Below, in pieces: positions 1-6,488 of a stretch of DNA of 9,082 bases (position 1 is the stretch's first letter; each line of letters starts with the position of its first letter). The position numbers were made by a program, and so were the translations under genes. This DNA comes from Chloroflexota bacterium (GTDB lineage Bacteria; Chloroflexota; Limnocylindria; Limnocylindrales; CSP1-4). The notes under the pieces are model-generated. The model worked only from the letters and a program-made list of their open reading frames with translations, was not told where the DNA came from and did not search any database. The stretch is from the NCBI GenBank assembly GCA_021789355.1, contig JAJYJR010000217.1, positions 1 through 9,082 on the forward strand, written 5' to 3'.

Positions 1-1401
1 CCCGAAGTCCGCCATCCGGATCCCCAGCTCTTCACTGTGGATCCCGGTCGCCTCTGACAGATTCGCCCAGCTGTAGCGCACCTGTTCGATCCGCCGCCTC
101 CCCGCGGCATACGGGACACCGACCCCCGGGATCGCGCGTACCTGCTCCAGCAGGTAGTTGTTGTTCAGGACGGCCGTCTCCGCGACCTGCCGGAGGCCGT
201 CAGACCCCAGGCTGCGGATCCACGCATACGCGCGCACGAGATTGGGGGCCACTCCGTACCACGGCCTGATCTTGCCGACGCTGAGCGGCCGATCGGCGTC
301 GAGCACGAACCGGTCCCCATCCCGCTCGACGGTGGGCGACGGTAGAAACGGCGCGAGATCCGCGGTCACGCCGCACGCCCCGGCCGCGGGGCCGCCCGAA
401 CCGTGTGGCGTGGAGAAGGTCTTGTGCAGGTTGAAGTGGCACAGGTCAAATCCCGCGTCCCGGGCCCTGGTGATACCGAGGATGCCGTTGGCGTTGGCTT
501 GGTCGTACGAGCACAGCCCGCCCGCCTCGTGCACGATGCGCACGAAGTCGTCGATCTCGGGATTGAAGATCCCCGTGTCCTCGGGATTCGTGATGAGGAG
601 CGCCGCGGTCCGTCCCGAAACGGCCGCTTTGAGCGTCTCCAGCGAAGGACGACCCGACTCGGCCTCCGGGTAGAGCGTGATCACGCGATAGCCTGCGACC
701 TTGGCCGCGGCGGCGTTCGACGGATGGCTGAAGATGGTCGTGATGACCTCGTCGCGCGTGACCTCGCCGCGTGCCGCATGGTACGCACGGATCATCGCGA
801 CGTTGGTATAGATGGCCGACGAGCCCGCGCCGGGCTGCAGCGTGACGCGATCCATCCCCGAGATCTCGGCGAGATACCGCTCCAGGCGCCACAGGATCTC
901 GAGCACGCCCTGCACGGTCGAAGGATCCTGGAGCGGATGCAGGTGGGTCAGCTTCGGCGACCTCACGAGCTGATCGTTGACCTTGGGCGAGTACTTCATC
1001 GTGCACGTGCCCTGGCCGATGTCGATGTTGAAGTCGACCCCCAGGTTCTCTTGTGACAGTCGATCGAAGTGGCGCAGGACCTGCAGCTGCGCGAGCTCCG
1101 GGAGCGCGGGCGGATGCTGCCGGCGGACCGCTGCCGGCAGCGCGTCCGCCGGATCGCCGACAGTAGCCCGTATCTCCGGCTCGATCGGTGGGATCAGCAC
1201 GCCGCGACTGCCTGGCGTGCTCAACTCGAAGATGATCGGTTCGTCCCAGCGTGCCTGGTGGAAGCGGCGCGGGACGGATTTGCGGTCGACGCGATCGGGT
1301 GTCCCGCTCGAGGCTTCGTGGGAGATCGGGCGGTGCCCCCCGGTTGCGACATCGGTGGGCCATGAGCGGGGCCCGGTCTCGCGCAGTTCGGGGGTCGTCA
1401 C
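1..1401 (-). CDS. GcvPB-like glycine dehydrogenase (P-protein) beta subunit, divergent, 3' end missing
   Basis: This is a fold-type-I PLP enzyme subunit. In the glycine cleavage system the family decarboxylates glycine and passes the aminomethyl group to lipoyl H-protein in the cytoplasm. I translated it by hand: 467 open codons from a GTG at 1401, running off the left edge with no stop. Seen: a CTMKYSPK segment near residue 134, QPGAG at 189-193, SHPSN at 225-229 (His226, expected to stack on PLP), YDQAN at 299-303 (Asp300, expected to bind the pyridine nitrogen), and NLHKTFSTPHG with Lys327 as the Schiff-base lysine. The GTG overlaps the TGA of the upstream alpha-subunit gene (GTGA) and has GGGAGG at 1414-1409, 7 nt away, so the start is well supported. 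Oddities: about 45 extra residues before the segment where usual GcvPB proteins begin (EPIIFEL), and changed motifs elsewhere (see findings). The PLP-enzyme call is sure; glycine as substrate is not. Confidence 0.9.
   Translation of the reverse strand, partial: MTTPELRETGPRSWPTDVATGGHRPISHEASSGTPDRVDRKSVPRRFHQARWDEPIIFELSTPGSRGVLIPPIEPEIRATVGDPADALPAAVRRQHPPALPELAQLQVLRHFDRLSQENLGVDFNIDIGQGTCTMKYSPKVNDQLVRSPKLTHLHPLQDPSTVQGVLEILWRLERYLAEISGMDRVTLQPGAGSSAIYTNVAMIRAYHAARGEVTRDEVITTIFSHPSNAAAAKVAGYRVITLYPEAESGRPSLETLKAAVSGRTAALLITNPEDTGIFNPEIDDFVRIVHEAGGLCSYDQANANGILGITRARDAGFDLCHFNLHKTFSTPHGSGGPAAGACGVTADLAPFLPSPTVERDGDRFVLDADRPLSVGKIRPWYGVAPNLVRAYAWIRSLGSDGLRQVAETAVLNNNYLLEQVRAIPGVGVPYAAGRRRIEQVRYSWANLSEATGIHSEELGIRMADFG
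1120..1152 (-). repeat. Nested near-perfect palindrome in the gcvPB-like gene
   Basis: An inner perfect 14-bp palindrome (CGCTGCCGGCAGCG, 1129-1142) is flanked by 9-bp complementary arms CCGGCGGAC (1120-1128) and GTCCGCCGG (1144-1152), with a single unpaired C at 1143. That makes 16 bp of pairing. It encodes part of the Ala/Arg-rich linker ahead of the conserved P-protein core, where codon choice is loosely constrained. Role unknown. Confidence 0.7.
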
Positions 1402-2795
1402 GCGAGCACCTCCCGAAGGGCTTCGACCAATCGATCGATCTCGTCCCGGGTGCGGACCTCGGTCACGGCGTAGAGGGCGACATCGCCGAGCGATGGAAAC
1501 TGCCCGGAGACGTCGGCGCCGCCGTGAATCCCCCGCCGAAGAAGCTCGGCGTTGATTTCGCCAACGCTGCGACCAGTCCCGCGGAAGTCGACGAGGAACT
1601 CCATGACGTGGTGGGCGTCGGCGAACGGGATGCGTATCCCGGGCAGCGCCCCGAGTCCGTGCATTGCATACCGCGTCCGGGCCATCATCGACTCACCGAG
1701 GTCACGCATGCCCTGCGGTCCCATCAGGGCCAGGTACACCCCCGCCGTGATACCCCACAGGGCCGCGGCCGTGCCGACCCACTCCTTGCCCTCCTCGCGC
1801 ACGGCGAATGAGGTGCGCTCGTATGCGACATCGCCAAAGCCGTACTCACCCTCGACCACGGTCGGCGCGATGCCGAACAGCCGCGAGGGGTATTCCATGA
1901 CGATGCGGGGGTCATCGTGCGACGCGATGAAGCCGGCCTGACCGCCGCCGAAGTACTGGTGCATGCCCAGTGACTGAATGTCGCCGCAGACGATGTCCGC
2001 TCCCACGACGGCCGGCGGCGCGAGCACGCCGAGTGTCGAGGGATCGGCCGACACGACACCGAGCGCCCCGGCGGCGTGCGCGGCAGACATAATCTCGCGG
2101 AGGCCACACTCGACGACACCGAAGTAGTTCGGCTGTTCGACGTAAACCGCGGCCACGTCCGTGGACAGCCGGGCATCCAGTTCCCTGCGGTCCAGCTCGC
2201 CCGATACCGGATCGTATGAGATCCGGTCGATGGAGAGGTCCGGCGCGCAGTAGCCGCTGACCTTCGAGAGCTTGTCCAGCCCCATCGCGCCGGTAACGAG
2301 AATGCGAGAACGGTTGGTTGCCCGGGCGGCCATGCGCAGCGCGGTTGCCGAAGCCTGGAAACCGTCATACACGGGCACGTTCACGACATCCATCTCGAGC
2401 AGCTCGCCCATCATCGAGCTGTACTCGAAGAGCGCCTGGAAGCGGCCGTGGTCTTCGTACGGCTCCCCAGCGTAGGCGGTGAGGAACTCGCCCCGTCCAT
2501 TGATCTCGTCGCAGACGGCCGGCACCTGGTGCTCGTAGCACCCGCCCCCCAGGAAGCTGATGATCTCGCGCGTCGACGTGTTGCGACCGAGCATCCCCTC
2601 GACGTGGCGAACCAGTTCGGACTCCGACGGCAGGGCGGGCGGGAGATCGAGCGGTCGGCGGAGCCGCAGGCGCTCCGGGATCTCGACGTACAAGTCCTCG
2701 ATGCTGGTGGCACCGATGGCGGCGAGCATGGCGTCCCGGACCGCCGGGACCGAGTTCGGGATGTATGGGTGTGGGGAGGTCCGTTCGATGGTCAT
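1398..2795 (-). CDS. GcvPA-like glycine dehydrogenase (P-protein) alpha subunit, divergent
   Basis: This is the partner subunit of the split P-protein. In the known complex the alpha subunit has lost the PLP lysine but helps shape the active site and the dimer. The protein is about 465 aa, close to the usual 440-450. Recognisable landmarks are the N-terminal PYIPNS (family: RYIPNT), a FLGGG-xYEH segment at about 81-89 (family FLGAG-xYDH), EFLTAY at about 103-108, a DPSTLGVLAPP segment (family NPLALGLLTPP) and a C-terminal AVTEVRTRDEID. Start: the ATG at 2795 has GGAG at 2805-2802, 6 nt upstream; another in-frame ATG at 2807 has a weaker site and would add four residues. It lies 48 bp after the SDR stop and overlaps the beta-subunit gene by 4 bp, which suggests equimolar, coupled translation. 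The family's YTPYQPEISQG and REQHIRRxKATSNIC motifs are not conserved, so it may be a paralogue with another substrate. Confidence 0.88.
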   Translation of the reverse strand: MTIERTSPHPYIPNSVPAVRDAMLAAIGATSIEDLYVEIPERLRLRRPLDLPPALPSESELVRHVEGMLGRNTSTREIISFLGGGCYEHQVPAVCDEINGRGEFLTAYAGEPYEDHGRFQALFEYSSMMGELLEMDVVNVPVYDGFQASATALRMAARATNRSRILVTGAMGLDKLSKVSGYCAPDLSIDRISYDPVSGELDRRELDARLSTDVAAVYVEQPNYFGVVECGLREIMSAAHAAGALGVVSADPSTLGVLAPPAVVGADIVCGDIQSLGMHQYFGGGQAGFIASHDDPRIVMEYPSRLFGIAPTVVEGEYGFGDVAYERTSFAVREEGKEWVGTAAALWGITAGVYLALMGPQGMRDLGESMMARTRYAMHGLGALPGIRIPFADAHHVMEFLVDFRGTGRSVGEINAELLRRGIHGGADVSGQFPSLGDVALYAVTEVRTRDEIDRLVEALREVLA

Positions 2796-2843
2796 GGGCG
2801 TCTCCATCGTCTTCGCTGGGGCTGCTGCGCGACTGATCGGCGG

Positions 2844-3725
2844 TTACGGTGGTCCGCGTTGAATCCACTCCCGGCTGGCCAGTCCACCCGCGAGTTCCCC
2901 GCCGTCGAGCGGGATGGCCGCGCCGGTCAAGTACGCACCCTCGTCGGAAGCCAGGAAGGCGAACAGGCCGGCCACTTCGTCAGGTCGGGCGTGGCGGCCG
3001 AGGGGGATCTTCGCGTCGGTCTCGTGCAGCATCTCGTCGGTGTACTCGGCGCGCTGCATGGGAGTCATCACGTACCCTGGGCAGACGGCGTTGACCCTGA
3101 TCTTCGGTGCCAGCTCCAGCGCCATCGACCGGGCGAGCAAGATGACCCCGGCCTTCGAGGCGTTGTAGTCGGCGTAGTTGGGGTGTCCGACCAGCCCGTT
3201 CGTGGACGCGGTCATGAGAATGGCGCCCCCAACCCGTGCGCTCATCCGACGGGCCGCCGCCTGGGCACAGAAGAAGATCCCGTCGAGATTGACCGCCATC
3301 ACCCTCCGCCACTCCTCGGGAGTGATGTCCAGGAACGCGTGACGGATGCTGATGCCGGCATTTGCGATCAGGACGTCGGGCGACCCGAGGATCGTGTCGA
3401 TCTGCTCGAAGGCCCGCGCGACATCAGTCGGGTCCCTTACGTCGCAGCGCACTGCCCCGCTGATCTCGGGCATGTCAGCGCGCGCCGAGTCGAGCAGCTC
3501 GGGGTTGATGTCGAGGATGACCACGCGAGCTTCTTCGGCCAGGAGCCGCGCCGCCGTCGCGAGGCCGATCCCGCTCGCTCCACCCGTGATGACAACCCGA
3601 CGGCCGGACAGGCCTCGACCGGGCGAGGGACTCACCGCTCGCAAGTCCGTTGCGCGTCGGCCCGACGTACTCGGGTCATCGAGCTGGTCATCGAGATTGC
3701 GCGCCTGGGTCGATCGAGGCGCCAT
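2844..3725 (-). CDS. Classical short-chain dehydrogenase/reductase (SDR), NAD-type
   Basis: This is a cytoplasmic Rossmann-fold oxidoreductase that interconverts an alcohol and a carbonyl; its substrate cannot be read from the sequence. Numbered from the ATG at 3725 (293 aa): cofactor-binding TGGASGIG at 47-54, Asp72 at the end of beta-2 (an acidic residue there usually favours NAD over NADP), CDV at about 94-96, NAG at 122-124, Asn146, and the catalytic Ser174 and YNASK (Tyr187, Lys191) with normal spacing. PGYVMTPM follows the active site. The start is uncertain. The ATG at 3725 overlaps the livM 3' end by 38 bp and gives about 46 residues before beta-1; a GTG at 3635 would give 263 aa, the usual family length. 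None of the candidates has a good Shine-Dalgarno site. Its place between the importer and the P-protein genes suggests it acts on the imported compound or its product. Confidence 0.9.
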   Translation of the reverse strand: MAPRSTQARNLDDQLDDPSTSGRRATDLRAVSPSPGRGLSGRRVVITGGASGIGLATAARLLAEEARVVILDINPELLDSARADMPEISGAVRCDVRDPTDVARAFEQIDTILGSPDVLIANAGISIRHAFLDITPEEWRRVMAVNLDGIFFCAQAAARRMSARVGGAILMTASTNGLVGHPNYADYNASKAGVILLARSMALELAPKIRVNAVCPGYVMTPMQRAEYTDEMLHETDAKIPLGRHARPDEVAGLFAFLASDEGAYLTGAAIPLDGGELAGGLASREWIQRGPP

Positions 3726-4866
3726 GGTCCGCGGGGACGGGGCCAGGCCCCGGGCTCGACGTGCTTCCGGATTCTCGAGGGGGGTCCACGAGAGCTGTCG
3801 GTCCATCGGTAAGGCCGAGGCGTGAGCCGACAAACCCCCGGCCGCGCAACCATGAGATCAGGATCTCGTCCGCTTCACGCAACCCGAAGAGCCCGTCGCG
3901 GCGCCAATACATGGTGGCAAGGATGACCAGGGCCAGGGTGATCTCCTGGAGGCCGAACACCTGCCCGTTCATGGCCGCCTCCACGCGCCGGGCGGCCTCC
4001 ATGAGCAGCGACACGAGGAACGTCCCTCCGACCGCGCCGCTCACGGTGGTCGAGCTACCGACCACGAGCATGGCGACCAGCTCGAACTGCAGGGTGAAGT
4101 AGAACTGCTTGGGCGAGAAGGCCGTCAACGTGAAGCCGAGCAACGCCCCTGCGAGCCCGACGATCAGGGCGCTGAGCAGCCACGACGTCAGGCGCAGGTT
4201 CGCCACATGCACGCCCGCCGATCGAGAGGCGAGTTCATCTTCGCGGCTGGCCCGGAGGCGCAGCCCAAACACGGAGTCTCGGAACAGCCGGGCGATCAGT
4301 ATGGCCAGCAGTGCCGCGATCAACACGCCCCACATGTCGACCAACGACGGCACCCCGTAGAAGGTCTGACTGCCGCGCGTGAAGTCGGCCGCCCCCACCA
4401 GGACGACATACACGATCATCAGCATGGCCAGGGTGGAGATCGGCGTGGCTGCCGCGGACAGGCGCGTGAGCGGCCAGCCGAACGCAAACGCCACGACCAG
4501 GACCACAAGGAGCGCCACCGCGACAGCCGGGATCAAGGACAGTTGCGTGTCACGGAGAAAACTCGGCAGCGCGGGAAGCGCCTCCGCCTTGATGGCCGGC
4601 GCGATGGTCAGGATGCCGGCGACGTAGGCGGCGATGCCCATGAAGGCCACGTGCCCGAAGGTCATGATCCCGCTGTTGCCGCTGTAGACCTGGAACCCGA
4701 CGACTGCCACGAGTGAAATCAGAAACGTCACGGCGACCTGCTGGTTGGCTGGCCCCAGGAACGCTTCCACGAACGCGATGACAAGGACAAGCGGAACCCC
4801 AAGCACGACCCACCCGACGACGCCGCGGGTGTAGGGGCTATCCAGCGTCAACCGATTCCGCATCAT
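3688..4866 (-). CDS. livM: Branched-chain amino acid/amide-type ABC transporter permease (LivM-like)
   Basis: This is an inner-membrane permease of a HAAT-family ABC importer, pairing with the LivH-like subunit. The 392-aa protein has hydrophobic segments at about 16-36, 43-60, 68-88, 110-130, 143-160, 178-195, 228-250, 262-290 and 307-321. The family GNSGIMTFGH region is at 63-72. A cytoplasmic EAA-type loop at about 200-219 (GLRLRASREDELASRSAGVH) should dock on the ATPases. A Pro/Ser/Gly-rich tail follows residue 350 and looks disordered; its coding DNA overlaps possible SDR starts. The ATG at 4866 overlaps the livH stop (ATGA), so translation is probably coupled. A second ATG directly follows. 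The family call is firm. The symbol marks the family, not proof of leucine or valine transport. Confidence 0.93.
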   Translation of the reverse strand: MMRNRLTLDSPYTRGVVGWVVLGVPLVLVIAFVEAFLGPANQQVAVTFLISLVAVVGFQVYSGNSGIMTFGHVAFMGIAAYVAGILTIAPAIKAEALPALPSFLRDTQLSLIPAVAVALLVVLVVAFAFGWPLTRLSAAATPISTLAMLMIVYVVLVGAADFTRGSQTFYGVPSLVDMWGVLIAALLAILIARLFRDSVFGLRLRASREDELASRSAGVHVANLRLTSWLLSALIVGLAGALLGFTLTAFSPKQFYFTLQFELVAMLVVGSSTTVSGAVGGTFLVSLLMEAARRVEAAMNGQVFGLQEITLALVILATMYWRRDGLFGLREADEILISWLRGRGFVGSRLGLTDGPTALVDPPRESGSTSSPGPGPVPADHGASIDPGAQSR

Positions 4867-5750
4867 GCCCGGTCACTCACGGAACCGAGCAGGCCCTGCG
4901 GCCGCCACAGGAGCACGCCGATGACGATCGTGAGCGAAATGGCGTCGGCGAACGGCAAAGCCGCCTGGGGAAGAAACGCCTGCAGCGTGATCTCGATGAA
5001 CCCGAGCACGAAGCCGCCGATCACGGCGCCCGGGAGGCTTCCCAGACCGCCCATGACCGCCGCGATGAATGCCTTGATGACGGGCGTAAGTCCCATTGTC
5101 GGTTGGACCGATCCATGCTGCGCAACCCACAGGAACCCGGCGACGCCGGCGAAGAGACCGGAAATCGCAAATGCGGTCGCGACCACTCCGTCCGCCCGGA
5201 TCCCCATCAGGCGAGCGACCGGGAAGTCCTGGGCGGCGGCACGCATGCTGATCCCGAGCGTGGTCCGTCGCAGGAACAGCGTGAGCAGTGCCAGCGAGGC
5301 GAGCACCATCACGATGGCGGTGAGTTGGATCACCCCGACGCTGACGCCGAACAGGGGGATGGCCTGGCTGAGTTGCGTCGGCAGCTGCACTCCCCTCGGC
5401 CGCGGCGAGATCACGTTCGAGAACACGGTCTGCAGGAAGATCGAGATGGCGAAGCTCGTCAACAGCATCGTGGCAGCGCTCGCACCGCGCACGGGCCGAA
5501 AGGCGATCCGCTCCATGAGAAGTGCCGTCACCATGGCCGACCCAAGCGCCGCCACCATCACGATGGGCAAGGGAGTCCCGAACTGGACGATGACGAACCA
5601 CATCGAATAGCCAGCGAGGGTCATGATTTCGCCGTGCGCGAAGTTCACGAGCCCCATGATGCTGAAGACCATGGCGAGCCCGAGAGCCAACAGCGCGTAG
5701 ATGCCACCAAGGCTGACTGCATTGATCAACTGCTGGATGACGAAGGCCAT
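4863..5750 (-). CDS. livH: Branched-chain amino acid/amide-type ABC transporter permease (LivH-like)
   Basis: This is the second transmembrane subunit of the importer, 295 aa, a normal LivH length. The N-terminus (MAFVIQQLINAVSLGGIYAL) and the following FSIMGLVNFAHGE are typical of LivH. There are about eight hydrophobic segments, a cytoplasmic coupling loop at about 164-185 (MRAAAQDFPVARLMGI), and the conserved GGLGSLPGAVIGG at 234-246. Its ATG shares one base with the TGA of livF (TGATG), and its own stop overlaps the livM start by 4 bp. These three genes should therefore be translated as a coupled unit, giving a LivHM heterodimer. Confidence 0.95.
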   Translation of the reverse strand: MAFVIQQLINAVSLGGIYALLALGLAMVFSIMGLVNFAHGEIMTLAGYSMWFVIVQFGTPLPIVMVAALGSAMVTALLMERIAFRPVRGASAATMLLTSFAISIFLQTVFSNVISPRPRGVQLPTQLSQAIPLFGVSVGVIQLTAIVMVLASLALLTLFLRRTTLGISMRAAAQDFPVARLMGIRADGVVATAFAISGLFAGVAGFLWVAQHGSVQPTMGLTPVIKAFIAAVMGGLGSLPGAVIGGFVLGFIEITLQAFLPQAALPFADAISLTIVIGVLLWRPQGLLGSVSDRA

Positions 5751-6469
5751 CAGGCGGCTCCGATACCGAGGTAGGCGCGCTCTATTCCACTGGATTCCCG
5801 CAGCTCGGCCGCGGGTCCCGACGTCCTGAGCTGACCATTCGCCAGGACATAGGCCCGATCGGCGATCCCCAGGGCTCGATGCACGTTCTGCTCAACGAGA
5901 AGAATCGTTGTTCCCTGCTGGCGAAGGTCAACCAGGAGATCGAAGATCAAGTCCACGAAACGGGGCGCGAGCCCGAGCGACGGTTCATCGAGCAGGAGCA
6001 ACCGGGGCGCCGACATCAACGACCGAGCGATGGCCAGTTGTTGCTGTTCCCCTCCCGAGAGGGTCCCCGCCGCCTGGTTGCGCCGTTCCGCCAACACGGG
6101 AAATCGCGCGTAGATGTCTCGTCGGATCGTGTCGGCCTGCGATTTGTCGCGGATGGCGATCGCCCCGAGCAGCAGGTTCTCGTCGACGGTGAGGCGCGGG
6201 AAGACGTGACGCCCCTCTGGTGTCAGGGTCATCCCAAGGCGAACGATTCGCTCCGGAGGCAGGGCATGGACGTCGTGGGCCTCGAACTGGATGCGGCCCC
6301 CCGACCGCGGTGCGAGTCCCATGATCGCGTTGAGCGTGCTCGACTTGCCTGCCCCGTTCGCCCCGAGAACGGCAACGATCTCGCCGGACTCCACAGCGAG
6401 GCTGAGGTCACGTACGGCGCGGATGGCGCCGTACGTGACCGAAAGGTGATCGACGGACAGAAGAGACAA
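5750..6469 (-). CDS. livF: ABC transporter ATP-binding protein (LivF-like)
   Basis: This is a cytoplasmic ATPase that, with the LivG-like protein, powers the importer. The 239-aa protein shows Walker A GANGAGKSS at 36-44, the LivF-type Q-loop region TPEGRHVFPRLTV at 83-95, signature LSGGEQQQ at 137-144, Walker B LLLLDEPSLGLAP at 157-169, and the family VEQN in place of a His switch. It starts at a TTG (6469) with GAGG at 6479-6476, 6 nt upstream; no ATG lies nearby in frame. It follows the binding-protein gene by 19 bp and overlaps livH by one base. Codons 10-22 contain a perfect 15-bp inverted repeat with a 5-nt loop, which could fold in the mRNA just behind the initiating ribosome (see findings). 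The codons still encode the usual YGxIxAVRDLSL, so the protein is intact. Confidence 0.95.
   Translation of the reverse strand: MSLLSVDHLSVTYGAIRAVRDLSLAVESGEIVAVLGANGAGKSSTLNAIMGLAPRSGGRIQFEAHDVHALPPERIVRLGMTLTPEGRHVFPRLTVDENLLLGAIAIRDKSQADTIRRDIYARFPVLAERRNQAAGTLSGGEQQQLAIARSLMSAPRLLLLDEPSLGLAPRFVDLIFDLLVDLRQQGTTILLVEQNVHRALGIADRAYVLANGQLRTSGPAAELRESSGIERAYLGIGAA
6406..6440 (-). repeat. Perfect 15-bp inverted repeat inside the 5' coding part of livF
   Basis: Arms GGTCACGTACGGCGC (6406-6420) and GCGCCGTACGTGACC (6426-6440) are exactly complementary, with only 5 nt between them. In the mRNA it would form a stable hairpin from nucleotide +30 to +64 of the livF reading frame, covering codons 10-22. 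It could slow translation, affect mRNA stability, or act as a DNA palindrome bound by a regulator. Confidence 0.85.
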
Positions 6470-6488
6470 TGCGGGCCTCGGGCGGCTG

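Noticed and set aside
446..1363. A 305-codon minus-strand frame in the first 1.4 kb
   Set aside because: It overlaps the GcvPB-like gene in another frame; the GTG-initiated frame from 1401 carries all P-protein motifs and stays open to the edge.
2206..2227. 8-bp inverted repeat ACCGGATC/GATCCGGT inside gcvPA
   Set aside because: Short enough to occur by chance several times in 9 kb; no contextual support.
2796..2843. Glycine riboswitch upstream of gcvPA
   Set aside because: Only 36-48 bp separate the SDR stop from gcvPA, too short for a glycine aptamer, and no aptamer-like conserved elements were seen.
3734..3756. GGGGCC-A-GGCCCC palindrome at the livM/SDR junction
   Set aside because: A short run of G/C in a Pro/Gly-rich coding segment; expected from composition.
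2448..3812. A 454-codon open frame on the plus strand opposite gcvPA/SDR, and other long plus-strand frames
   Set aside because: Arg/Gly/His-rich translations with no family motif, lying opposite genes with clear catalytic motifs; typical antisense shadows in GC-rich DNA.
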